Source of the DNA: Acidobacteriaceae bacterium
GTDB taxonomy: Bacteria; Acidobacteriota; Terriglobia; Terriglobales; Acidobacteriaceae
DNA length: 64,000 bases
Direction: 5' to 3'
NCBI GenBank assembly: GCA_035944135.1
Contig: DASZBM010000002.1
Coordinates: 558,001-622,000 of the forward strand
The notes beneath the pieces were generated by a model. That model searched no databases and was not told the origin of the DNA. It saw nothing but the letters and a program-made list of their open reading frames with translations. The stretch's first letter is position 1, and each line of letters begins with the position of its first letter. The translations under genes were made by a program, and so were the position numbers. Shown here piece by piece: positions 8,165 to 16,089 of the stretch.

Positions 8165-8241
8165 AGGCAATTATCGCAAGGTGCGGGTTGCGACATGCGG
8201 ACGGGCTGGTCTGTTGTGAAGAAACGATCTAGCGGGATGGA

Positions 8242-8270
8242 TTGACAGAGTAAGGTAGGATATTTATCGG
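8242..8270 (+). promoter_or_regulatory. Possible sigma70-type promoter for the KimA-like permease
   Basis: TTGACA at 8242-8247 matches the -35 consensus exactly. With a 17-nt spacer the -10 would be TATCGG (8265-8270), a weak match. It lies 35 bp before the permease ATG. I saw no recognisable c-di-AMP riboswitch in this leader. Confidence 0.3.
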
Positions 8271-8304
8271 TGCGCCTGCGGGCGGCCGAGGATTTTGCCC
8301 AAGC

Positions 8305-10185
8305 ATGAGCTTCTTTGATCTGCTGTTTGGTAAACCGCTGGCTACCAGTGCCGAGAAGGACGAGCACATTGGTGTAGCGGCCGGCGTTCCGATCTTCGGA
8401 CTCGATGGACTAACGAGCGCGGCGTACGGCCCGGAAGCGGCGATGGTGTTGCTGATTCCGCTGGGTATGGCCGGAGTGCAGCAGCATCTGCTGCCGATCT
8501 TTGTTCTAATCCTCAGCCTGCTGGTCATCCTGTATTTCAGTTACCGGCAGACCATTGATGCGTATCCGACGGGCGGCGGTTCGTTCACGGTGGCGAGCGA
8601 GAATCTCGGCAATGGAGCCGGGCTGCTGGCAGCCGCTGCGCTAATGATCGACTACATTCTGACGGCGGCGGTGGGCGTTTCCGCCGGTGTCACAGCGCTG
8701 GTGAGTGCGATTCCGGCGCTCCATCCGCATCAGCTGGCGCTGTGTTTGTTCGTGCTCGCCATCATCGTGATTGTGAACCTGCGTGGTGTGAAAGAGACGG
8801 GCCTTATCTTCATGATGCCGACGTTCCTTTTCGTCGGCACGTTGCTGGCAACTATTGCTGTGGGCGTGTTCCGGTCGATGGCAGCCGGTGGGCATCCGGT
8901 TCCAGTTCTGGCACCTCCGCCGCCCGCTCCAGTGTTCGGAACGTTCACGAAGTTTGCGCTGGTGTGGCTGCTGCTGAAGGCGTTCTCGAACGGCTGCGCG
9001 GCGATGACCGGCGTCGAGGCGGTATCGAATGGTGTGACAGCGTTTAAGGAGCCACGATCGAAGAGAGCGAACCAGACGCTGACAGTAATCATCTTCATGC
9101 TGATCATCCTGCTGTTCGGGCTGGCTTATGTGGCGCGCGCGTACGGGGTTACGGCGATGGATCCGGACGCTTCGAACTATCAGAGTGTGCTGTCGCTGGA
9201 GGTGGCCGCAGTCTTTGGACGCAGCTGGTTTTACTTCATCACGATGGGTAGCGTGCTCGCCGCGCTCTCATTCAGCGCGAATACGGCATTTGCTGATTTT
9301 CCACGCATGGCGCGCGCGATCGCGCAGAAGGACTATCTGCCGCATGTATTTCTGCTGCGCGGACGAAGGCTTCTGTTTTCGCACGGCATCTACGCGTTGA
9401 CGGGGTTTACCGCGCTGATCCTGATTCTCTTCGACGGCGTGACGGACAGACTGATACCTCTGTATGCGATCGGCGCGTTTCTGGCGTTTACGCTGAGCCA
9501 GGCCGGCATGGTTCGGCACTGGATGAAGGAGAAGGACGCCAGGCACCGACGGGTGAAGATGTTCCTGAACGGGCTGGGCGCGACAGCTACGGGTATCACG
9601 CTGCTGGTTCTGTTGGTGACGAAGTTCATGTACGGCGCGTGGATTGTTGTGATCCTTGTTCCGTTGATCATTGCGCTGATGGCCGGGGTAAAGCGGCACT
9701 ACAAGCGCGTAAAGGTGGAAACGGCGGATCCAACACCGCTGCGGCTGAGCGGGCTTGAGCCGCCCATCGTCGTGATTCCAATGGCGCGGTGGGACAAGAT
9801 CGGCGAAAAGGCAATGCGTTTCGGGATGCTGATGAGCCCGGTGGTCAAGGTGGTGCATGTGGCTTCGAGCGAGGAATTTGATCCCGTGGAGAACGCGTGG
9901 GAGGAGCTTGTGCTCAAGCCCATTCGCGAGCATGGATGCGCCGAGCCGGAGCTTGTGACGGTTCAGAGCACGTACCGAACGATTCTGTCGCCACTGATGG
10001 ATTACATCCTGGAGCTGGAGGATGAGAATCCGGGACGCAAGATTGCTGTGCTGCTGCCGGAACTTGTGGTGCGCCACTGGTGGGAGAACCTGCTGCACAA
10101 TCAGCGCGTGCAACTGCTGAAGCTGCTGCTTCTGCTGAAGGGCAATCAGCGGATCGTGGTCGTGAATATTCCGTGGTATCTGTAA
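8305..10185 (+). CDS. APC-superfamily permease, KimA-like potassium/amino acid transporter
   Basis: A 626-residue protein with about twelve membrane spans (residues ~40-470) and a soluble C-terminal domain of about 150 residues. The start FGKPLATSAEKDEHIGVAAG and FGLDGLTSAAYGPEAAMV closely recalls the KimA/YdaO class, which combines this N-terminal signature (SSDALSSVAYG in KimA) with a cytoplasmic C-terminal domain. KimA proteins are proton-coupled K+ importers inhibited by c-di-AMP. Ordinary APC amino acid permeases lack such a C-terminal domain, so KimA-like is my preferred call, but substrate is inference. Monocistronic; it faces the cysteine desulfurase gene convergently 25 bp on. Confidence 0.8.
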   Translation: MSFFDLLFGKPLATSAEKDEHIGVAAGVPIFGLDGLTSAAYGPEAAMVLLIPLGMAGVQQHLLPIFVLILSLLVILYFSYRQTIDAYPTGGGSFTVASENLGNGAGLLAAAALMIDYILTAAVGVSAGVTALVSAIPALHPHQLALCLFVLAIIVIVNLRGVKETGLIFMMPTFLFVGTLLATIAVGVFRSMAAGGHPVPVLAPPPPAPVFGTFTKFALVWLLLKAFSNGCAAMTGVEAVSNGVTAFKEPRSKRANQTLTVIIFMLIILLFGLAYVARAYGVTAMDPDASNYQSVLSLEVAAVFGRSWFYFITMGSVLAALSFSANTAFADFPRMARAIAQKDYLPHVFLLRGRRLLFSHGIYALTGFTALILILFDGVTDRLIPLYAIGAFLAFTLSQAGMVRHWMKEKDARHRRVKMFLNGLGATATGITLLVLLVTKFMYGAWIVVILVPLIIALMAGVKRHYKRVKVETADPTPLRLSGLEPPIVVIPMARWDKIGEKAMRFGMLMSPVVKVVHVASSEEFDPVENAWEELVLKPIREHGCAEPELVTVQSTYRTILSPLMDYILELEDENPGRKIAVLLPELVVRHWWENLLHNQRVQLLKLLLLLKGNQRIVVVNIPWYL

Positions 10186-10210
10186 CAGAGCGCGTCAGCT
10201 AGTTAGCGAG

Positions 10211-11425
10211 TCAGTGGAGAGAGCGCAGACGGCCGACTGCGGCGGGGATGATTTCGAGGGCGCGGTCGAGCTCTTCGTCGGTGGTGAGGCGGGAGAGTGA
10301 GAGCCTCAGGCTGGAGCTGGCTTGCTCGGGTGTGAGACCCATGGCGATCAGAACGTGCGAGGGCTCGGTGGCTCCGGACATGCATGCGGCGCCGAAGCTG
10401 GTCGATACTCCCTGAAGGTCGAGGGCGATAAGGAGCGCTTCGGCGTCGATGCCGTCGATGCGCAGGTTGATGGTGTTGGATATGCGTGGAGCGCCGCCGG
10501 AGTTGATGGTTGCGCCGGGAATGAGCGCGAGCAGACGGCGCTCAAAATGGCTGCGGCGAGCGATGAGCTCGGCGGGCGACTGAGAGCCTGGGAGCTGCAC
10601 GGTGGTTGGGTTCGTGGGCGCGAGGAGCTGGTGGTGCTGTCCTTCGAGCCATGCGAGCGCGAGCTCTGCGGCGCGGCCGAGGCCGACGATGCCCGGGACG
10701 TTCTCGGTGCCGGCGCGGCGCTGGCGCTCGTGCGGGCCGCCGAGGAAGAGTGGAGCGAGTTGAATTCCAGTGCGCACGAAGAGCGCGCCAGTGCCTTGTG
10801 GAGCGTACATCTTGTGACCGGAGATGGAGAGCAGGTCGACGTTCTTGAACTCGCCGGAGAGATCAAGGGGGAGCTTGGCGGCGGCCTGCACGGCGTCGGT
10901 GTGGACGATCGCGCCGTGTGCCTTGGCGATGCGGGCGATTTTGCCGACGGATTGTATTGCGCCGGTCTCGTTGTTGGCGAGCATGACGCTGACGAGCTTT
11001 GTGTGCGGGCGCAGCGCGGCTTCGACGTCCGCGGAGTTGATGACGCCGTTGCTGTCGGGGGCGACGTAGGTGACCTGGACTCCCCGGCGCTCGAGAGATT
11101 CGGCGGCGAACAAGACAGCGTGGTGTTCGATTCTTGTGGTGATGAGGTGGGCGGGAGTTTTTTTGTCGAGGAACGGCTGCAGTACGCCGGAGAGTGCGAG
11201 ATTGTTGCTCTCGGTTCCGCCGGAGGTGAAGACGATCTCTTTCGGCGCACAGTGGAGCAAAGAAGCGACCGCAGTGCGCGCGTGTTCGACGGCTGCGCGG
11301 GATCGTTGGCCGGACTGATGGGCGGAGCTGGGATTGCCGTAGCGCTCGAGCCAGAAGGGCTGCATCGCCTCCAGGACTTGTGGGAGAACGGGCGTGGTCG
11401 CGTTGGCGTCCAGGTCGATGCGCAT
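10211..11425 (-). CDS. Cysteine desulfurase (NifS/IscS class)
   Basis: A 404-residue PLP enzyme that takes sulfur from cysteine for Fe-S cluster or thio-cofactor synthesis. The ATG at 11425 gives the canonical start MRIDLDANATTPVLP; a TTG ten codons earlier is less likely. Features seen: IVFTSGGTESNNLAL (about 70-85), HTDAVQAAAKLPLDL, the PLP lysine in SISGHKMYAP (about residue 204), GGPHERQRRAGTEN, and the catalytic cysteine in FGAACMSG (about residue 345). The short Cys loop (CMSGATEPSHVL) is typical of the NifS/IscS class I. No IscU/SUF genes are nearby, so which pathway it serves is open; tRNA or cluster assembly are both possible. Confidence 0.93.
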   Translation of the reverse strand: MRIDLDANATTPVLPQVLEAMQPFWLERYGNPSSAHQSGQRSRAAVEHARTAVASLLHCAPKEIVFTSGGTESNNLALSGVLQPFLDKKTPAHLITTRIEHHAVLFAAESLERRGVQVTYVAPDSNGVINSADVEAALRPHTKLVSVMLANNETGAIQSVGKIARIAKAHGAIVHTDAVQAAAKLPLDLSGEFKNVDLLSISGHKMYAPQGTGALFVRTGIQLAPLFLGGPHERQRRAGTENVPGIVGLGRAAELALAWLEGQHHQLLAPTNPTTVQLPGSQSPAELIARRSHFERRLLALIPGATINSGGAPRISNTINLRIDGIDAEALLIALDLQGVSTSFGAACMSGATEPSHVLIAMGLTPEQASSSLRLSLSRLTTDEELDRALEIIPAAVGRLRSLH

Positions 11426-11515
11426 CTGTGACGAGAGTACCGGTTTGGATGACAAGTTGCGATGCCGGCTCTGCTAGGCTGTTGGCGGCACAAAACTTAC
11501 ATCGTGAGGTGATCT

Positions 11516-12091
11516 ATGCGTCTTGGGTATTGTTGCGCGGTTCTGGTTCTGGCTGGGTCGACGCTGGCGGGTTCTGCGCAGATGAGTTCGGCGAGTGCGA
11601 AGGTGACGCCTGGCGCGCAGATGTCGCCCGTGCAGGCAGAGGATGAACTGCTGAACCTGTTTGAGCAGGAGTTTATGGGTGTAGCGAAGGCGATGCCCGC
11701 GGACAAGTACGGCTTCGCGCCGGCTTCAACAAATGGCGCCAAGTACGACGGTGTACGGACGTTCGCGCAGGAGATTTCGCATGTCACGATGGCGAACTAT
11801 TTCTTCGCGTCGAAGATTCTTGGAGAAAAGTTCCCTGGTGACCCGAAGACCATCCAGGGTCTGACGTCGAAGGACGAGCTGCTGAAGGCCGCGGCGGACT
11901 CGTTCACCTACGCGCATAAGGCAATCGCGTCGATTACTCCGGAGAATGCGTTCGTGTCGATTGAAGGAGTGGATGGTCTGCACACGCGGGCAGTGATAGC
12001 GTCCTTTATTGCGGCGCACGGTTACGACCATTACGGACAGATGGTTGAGTACCTGCGCATGAATGGGATTGTTCCGCCGGGATCGAAGTAA
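11516..12091 (+). CDS. DinB-family protein with signal peptide
   Basis: A 191-residue protein with an N-terminal signal sequence (MRLGYCCAVLVLAGSTLAGSAQ) and a four-helix-bundle DinB-like body. Histidines typical of the family's metal site appear in EISHVTMANYF (about residue 88) and AAHGYDHYGQMVEYLRMNGIVPPGS at the C-terminus. DinB-like proteins include metal-dependent thiol transferases, among them bacillithiol transferases, and bshC is in this genome, but an exported DinB is unusual and no substrate can be assigned. It starts 90 bp from the divergent cysteine desulfurase gene. A long inverted repeat follows immediately. Confidence 0.82.
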   Translation: MRLGYCCAVLVLAGSTLAGSAQMSSASAKVTPGAQMSPVQAEDELLNLFEQEFMGVAKAMPADKYGFAPASTNGAKYDGVRTFAQEISHVTMANYFFASKILGEKFPGDPKTIQGLTSKDELLKAAADSFTYAHKAIASITPENAFVSIEGVDGLHTRAVIASFIAAHGYDHYGQMVEYLRMNGIVPPGSK

Positions 12092-12099
12092 GAGATTAC

Positions 12100-12174
12100 G
12101 AGTGGTTAGTCGTTAGTCGTTAGTGAGAAGCTGGCGCCGGGTCATCTTCACTAACGGCTAACGGCTAACCACTC
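12100..12174. terminator. Long inverted repeat of GTTAG words between convergent genes
   Basis: Two 27-nt arms at 12100-12126 and 12148-12174 pair completely, with a 21-nt loop; the only two differences are C/T changes that leave G-U pairs. Each arm is made of three GTTAGYC-type units. It fills the gap between the DinB gene and the citrate synthase stop, so a bidirectional terminator or transcription barrier is likely. A diverged analogue lies at 42736-42836, also between convergent genes. Confidence 0.75.
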
Positions 12175-13305
12175 TTAGCTGCGCTTCTCGATGGGCGTGT
12201 AGGGCGCCGGGTAGGCGGGGCCGGTGTACTCGGCGCGCGGACGGATGAGCCGGTTGTCGTCGTGCTGCTCCATGACGTGGGCACACCAGCCGGCGATGCG
12301 GCTGATCGCGAAGATCGGCGTGAAGAGATCGATGTCGATGCCCAGCGTCGTGTAGGTGGATGCGGAGTAGAAGTCGACGTTCGCGTTGAGCTTCTTCTGG
12401 TCTTTTACGAAGAGCTCGATCTTGCGTGACATCTCATACCACTTGGGGTTTGCGTCGCGTCCCAGCTCCTCGGACATGCGGCGAAGGTGCGTGGCGCGCG
12501 GGTCTTCGGTGGTGTAGACGCGATGGCCGAAGCCTGAGATTTTTTCCTTGCGCTCGAGCATGCCGCGGACGTATTCGACCGGATCCTGGCCGTTCTTGTC
12601 GACGGCATAGAGGATGCGCATCACGGCTTCGTTGGCGCCGCCATGCAGAGGGCCTTTGAGGGCGCCGATCGCGCCGGTGATGGCCGAGTGCATGTCGGAG
12701 AGCGTCGCGGCGATGACGCGCGCGGCAAAGGTGCTGGCGTTCAGCTCATGGTCGGCGTGGAGGATCAGGGCGACATCGAGCGCGCGGGTGGCGGTCTGCG
12801 AGGGCTTCTCGCCGTTCAACAAGTAGAGGAAGTTCGCCGCGTGGGAGAGCGACGGGTCAGGCTCAACGATGTTCTTGCCTTTGCGAATGCGGTCGAAATT
12901 CGCGACGATCATCGCAATCTGCGCGGTCAGATTGAAGCTCTTGCGCAGGTTCGCCTCATGGGTCGTGGAGTTCGCGTCGGTGTCGTAGGTGGAGAGCAGA
13001 GAGACCGTTGTGCGCAGGACCTCCATGGGCGAGGCTGTCTTGGGAAGTGTGCGGAGGAAGTCGACGGCCTGAGAAGGCAAGGTGCGCGCTGCGGCGAGTT
13101 CCTGCGTGAACTGCTTGAGCTCGGTGGCGGTCGGCAGTTTGCCTTTCCATAGCAGGTAGGTGGTCTCTTCGAAGTTGGAACGCTCGGCGAGCTCGTGGAT
13201 GTCGATGCCGCGATAGGAGAGGATGCCGCGCGCGCCGTCGATGAAGCAGATGGAGGATTCGTTGGCGACGACGTCCTGCAGGCCTTTGGGTGCAGTCTTG
13301 GACAT
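12175..13305 (-). CDS. gltA: Citrate synthase
   Basis: A 376-residue enzyme condensing acetyl-CoA and oxaloacetate, the entry step of the TCA cycle. Seen: ESSICFIDGARGILSYRGIDI (N-terminal signature), the catalytic-region histidines in HADHELNAS and LKGPLHGGANEAVM (about residues 185 and 222), and KISGFGHRVYTTEDPRA with the active-site His near residue 260. The C-terminus has the usual IFAISRIAGWCAHVMEQ and a short RPRAEYTGP motif. Length fits the Gram-positive-type short citrate synthases that may also accept propionyl-CoA, so 2-methylcitrate synthase is the alternative; no prp genes are near. Monocistronic, ending at the GTTAG inverted repeat. Confidence 0.96.
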   Translation of the reverse strand: MSKTAPKGLQDVVANESSICFIDGARGILSYRGIDIHELAERSNFEETTYLLWKGKLPTATELKQFTQELAAARTLPSQAVDFLRTLPKTASPMEVLRTTVSLLSTYDTDANSTTHEANLRKSFNLTAQIAMIVANFDRIRKGKNIVEPDPSLSHAANFLYLLNGEKPSQTATRALDVALILHADHELNASTFAARVIAATLSDMHSAITGAIGALKGPLHGGANEAVMRILYAVDKNGQDPVEYVRGMLERKEKISGFGHRVYTTEDPRATHLRRMSEELGRDANPKWYEMSRKIELFVKDQKKLNANVDFYSASTYTTLGIDIDLFTPIFAISRIAGWCAHVMEQHDDNRLIRPRAEYTGPAYPAPYTPIEKRS

Positions 13306-13412
13306 TTGGAGCAGCTCCGAGCTGGAAATAGCAAACAGCGTTACTGATTATCGGAGAGCGGCAAAACGATTGTCACGATGGGACGGCCGAATATCGGTTC
13401 GGACGGGCGAAA

Positions 13413-14411
13413 TCATTGCATCGGGCGCGCGGGGTCGAACGGTCGCAGGTCGATGGCGGCGGGCTTGTTTTCGAGCAGGTCGGCGAGTGCGTGAGCGGTA
13501 GCGGGCGCGAGCAGAATGCCATTGCGGTAGTGCCCGCCGGCGATCCATTGCCGTGTGTGCCCGGGCAGTTTCCCGATCAAGGGAAGACCGTCGGCAGCCG
13601 CTGGACGGAGTCCGGCCCAGGCCTCGACCTGCGGAGCGGCGGTTGAGTCCGCAAGTGCCGGGAGCAGCGAGGAGGCGCGAAGGCGGAGCGCATCGAGGTC
13701 CGCCGTGCAGGTCCGGAGATCGAAGCCGGCGTCTTCTTCGGTGGCGCCGATCAGTGCCGTGCCGGCCTGGGGGCCGTGAGTGCGGGGAACGACGTAAATC
13801 GAGGGGCTGCGATGGACCTGGTCCAAACGAAGATTGGACGGCAGCCGCACGCGGAGCATCTGGCCTTTTCGCGGGGTGATCGCAGGCTGTCCTGTGAACC
13901 ACGCGCCTGAGGCGTGGATAAGGCGATCTGCGGCCAGGGCAGGCCCGTGATTCGGGGTAAGGGTTATGCCGTCGGGAGCTTCGGTGATTTCGAGGCGTAC
14001 GCAGTTTTCGAGCAGAGGGATGCCCGAACGGCGGACGGCTTGCAGGGCTGCAGCGCTGAGTTGGCGAGGATCGACGGACCTTTCCTGCAGTTCGACGGGG
14101 CCTCCGTCGTCGAGGTACTGGATTGTCGTCGTCGTCTGGTAGTGGACGTCCAGCCCTGAAAGTGCCGAGAGGCGATCGAGGAAAAGGTCATAGAGCGAGA
14201 TGCTGAATGCGCAGAGCTCGCGCAGTTCGGCGGGATTGTGCGGATCTTCGGCGGCCAGCATGCCTGCGGCAGCACTGGACGCTCCGCCGAGGGCAGCGGC
14301 GGTGTCCAAAACCGCGACGGAGGCGCCGCGCGACTGGAGTTCAAGGGCGAGGGTGAGGCCGATGATTCCTGCGCCTGCTATTGCGAAATCGGGAGTAAGG
14401 ACGGGGGGCAT
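13413..14411 (-). CDS. thiO: FAD-dependent glycine oxidase (ThiO type)
   Basis: With the ATG at 14411 (GAGGAAC upstream) the protein has 332 residues; an in-frame GTG at 14444 would add 11. The N-terminus has a classical FAD dinucleotide fold (FAIAGAGIIGLTLALEL then VAVLD). ASSAAAGMLAAE and the later TPRKGQMLRVRL and EAWAGLRPAAADGLPLIGKL segments are typical of ThiO/DadA-like amine oxidases. ThiO oxidises glycine to iminoglycine for the thiazole moiety of thiamine. No other thi genes are adjacent and I could not find a TPP riboswitch in the leader, so a D-amino acid oxidase role is the alternative. Confidence 0.82.
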   Translation of the reverse strand: MPPVLTPDFAIAGAGIIGLTLALELQSRGASVAVLDTAAALGGASSAAAGMLAAEDPHNPAELRELCAFSISLYDLFLDRLSALSGLDVHYQTTTTIQYLDDGGPVELQERSVDPRQLSAAALQAVRRSGIPLLENCVRLEITEAPDGITLTPNHGPALAADRLIHASGAWFTGQPAITPRKGQMLRVRLPSNLRLDQVHRSPSIYVVPRTHGPQAGTALIGATEEDAGFDLRTCTADLDALRLRASSLLPALADSTAAPQVEAWAGLRPAAADGLPLIGKLPGHTRQWIAGGHYRNGILLAPATAHALADLLENKPAAIDLRPFDPARPMQ

Positions 14412-14493
14412 GTTCCTCGTATAGTGTAGAGGCGAAAGGCTCACCGCCCTTTGGGTTGGGGCCGGGGTCCAGGGAAGAAGTTTTCGTTAGATG

Positions 14494-14517
14494 CGCACCC
14501 TTTTGCGGTCGGGTGCG
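14494..14517. other. 7-bp hairpin in the divergent thiO leader
   Basis: CGCACCC (14494-14500) and GGGTGCG (14511-14517) form a stem with a 10-nt loop in the region between thiO and the divergent coiled-coil gene. It does not match the TPP riboswitch core. It could be a leader structure or a repeat related to the GGGTGCC palindromes elsewhere. Confidence 0.4.
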
Positions 14518-14596
14518 TCCAACAGCAAAGCTAAGTTGCGCCAGTTGATAAGGTTTGAGCGGAAAAAGGCGCATTGGCGTTAAGGAGGAGCAGCGC

Positions 14597-15442
14597 ATGA
14601 GCGATCTGGAGCGCGAGTACGTAGTCCAATCGAAGGCCCCAGGGTGGCTGATCGGGATCTCCGTCGTGAGTTTGTTGCTGGCGCTGGGTGCGCTCGGCTG
14701 GAGTCTCGGTTTGCAGAACCATCTGACGGCAGCGGAGAGCCAACTCACCGCGGCGACACAGCAGAACACTCAACTGAGCGAGAAGCTCGAAGACACGAAT
14801 GAGCGGATGCGTGCTCAGGGTGAGGCTCTGGGCCAGAGTGTGGGGCTGACGCAGAAGCAGTTAGAAGACAAGTCCAATCAGCTGGTGGCCGCGCAGAAGC
14901 AGGCCGTAGCTGCGACGGCTCGTCTGCGCAAGGAAGAAGTTGAGACGCAGCAGCAGGTTGGCGCCGTGAAACAGGATGTGTCGGCGGTGAAGACTGATGT
15001 TGCGACCACGAAGACCGATCTGTCGAATACGCAGAATGATCTGGCGCAGACCAAGGGCCAGCTGACCCGCGTGGTCGGCGACCAGGGCGTGATGAGTGGA
15101 CTGATCGCGACCAACCACGATGAACTGATGGAGCTGAAACGTCGTGGCGAGCGAAACTACTACGAGTTCACGCTGCAGAAGGGTGGACCGGCTCAGAACG
15201 TTGGGACCGTGAAGCTGCAGCTGAAGAAGGTCAACGAGAAGCACTCGAAGTACACCATCAACGTCGACGCGGACGACAAGGTCATCGAGAAGAAGGACAA
15301 GAACCTCGACGAGCCTGTGCAGTTCTACTCGGGCAAGACACCGGCGCTGTTTGAAGTGGTCGTGAACAACATCAGCAAGAACTCGGTTACGGGCTATCTG
15401 AGCACGCCAAAGAATGCACCGGCACCGATTTCGGTTCCGTAA
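14597..15442 (+). CDS. Membrane-anchored coiled-coil protein of unknown function
   Basis: The ATG at 14597 is set by a perfect AAGGAGG seven bases upstream. The 281-residue product has a short cytoplasmic N-terminus, one membrane span (about residues 16-37, IGISVVSLLLALGALGWSLG), then a long heptad-rich coiled coil (about 40-175) with runs such as QDVSAVKTDVATTKTDLSNTQ. The compact beta-rich C-terminal domain is about 85 residues. I do not recognise a family. The topology suggests a periplasmic protein tethered to the inner membrane with an extended stalk. It is monocistronic and ends at a strong hairpin. A structural or envelope-spacing role is possible but unproven. Confidence 0.75.
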   Translation: MSDLEREYVVQSKAPGWLIGISVVSLLLALGALGWSLGLQNHLTAAESQLTAATQQNTQLSEKLEDTNERMRAQGEALGQSVGLTQKQLEDKSNQLVAAQKQAVAATARLRKEEVETQQQVGAVKQDVSAVKTDVATTKTDLSNTQNDLAQTKGQLTRVVGDQGVMSGLIATNHDELMELKRRGERNYYEFTLQKGGPAQNVGTVKLQLKKVNEKHSKYTINVDADDKVIEKKDKNLDEPVQFYSGKTPALFEVVVNNISKNSVTGYLSTPKNAPAPISVP

Positions 15443-15467
15443 GCTTCAAATTCTGCAAGCCAAGAAC

Positions 15468-15497
15468 AAGGGCTGCGTCCACTCGGATGCAGCCCTT
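15468..15497. terminator. Bidirectional hairpin terminator
   Basis: AAGGGCTGC (15468-15476) pairs with GCAGCCCTT (15489-15497), followed by TTCTTGTTT on the plus strand. It separates the coiled-coil gene from the convergent gene ending at 15524 and could serve both. Confidence 0.75.
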
Positions 15498-15523
15498 TTC
15501 TTGTTTGTGATGGATCGCGATTG

Positions 15524-16069
15524 CTAGGGCAGTTTGACAGTTTGCGCCACGTGCTCGTGCAGGTCGATGGTCAGCACCGCGGACCCCTTCGTATTCCACT
15601 TGTCCTGCGTGGTGTTGGGGAACAGCAGAACAACGGATCCGGTTTTGGTGACACCGGGATCGAGTTCGTCGCCGTCACCGATCGGATCGGTGGCGAGGCT
15701 CGCGATCTGCGGAAAGATTGTTTCCAGGCGCGGGAGTTCCGACCTGGCAACCAGAGTGGAGTCCTCCGTGGTGCCGTCGCGGAACATGACGGTCGCGGAC
15801 CAGCCGCTGATGAAGACGCGGTCATGAAGCTTGTTGGTCATGTTGATGTGCGCGACGACGTAGAGATCATCTTCGGATTGACCCGGCTCGCCGACTACCT
15901 GGCCGGAGGTCCCCTGGGAGGCCTTGAACTCGGTGTGAGGAGCGAAAATATCGACCTTGGAAACCGACAGCGCGGTGATCTTGTGCGGGATAACGAGATA
16001 GACCGTTACGGCGACCACCACCATGATGATGAAGGCAAGGACGACTGCGAGTAAGGGACGATCAGTCAT
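15524..16069 (-). CDS. Single-span membrane-anchored protein of unknown function
   Basis: A 181-residue protein with an N-terminal membrane anchor (about residues 8-27, VVLAFIIMVVVAVTVYLVIP) and a beta-rich extracytoplasmic domain. That domain contains DDLYVVAHINMTNKLHDRVFISGWSA-like text and ends LTIDLHEHVAQTVKLP. The pattern of a tethered Ig-like fold recalls proteins annotated as having a DUF4352- or FxLYD-like domain, but I cannot assign one. It is 20 bp downstream of polX on the same strand, so co-transcription with it is plausible. The facing gene on the other strand is also a membrane-anchored protein, with which it shares a terminator. Confidence 0.7.
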   Translation of the reverse strand: MTDRPLLAVVLAFIIMVVVAVTVYLVIPHKITALSVSKVDIFAPHTEFKASQGTSGQVVGEPGQSEDDLYVVAHINMTNKLHDRVFISGWSATVMFRDGTTEDSTLVARSELPRLETIFPQIASLATDPIGDGDELDPGVTKTGSVVLLFPNTTQDKWNTKGSAVLTIDLHEHVAQTVKLP

Positions 16070-16089
16070 GCTCGAAAGGATAACGCTAT

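Noticed and set aside
8171-8304. c-di-AMP (ydaO-type) riboswitch before the KimA-like gene
   Set aside because: The leader is only 134 bp and I could not find the conserved core elements.
14412-14596. TPP riboswitch upstream of thiO
   Set aside because: The minus-strand leader has hairpins but not the conserved CTGAGA and CCTGAT-type core of the thi-box.
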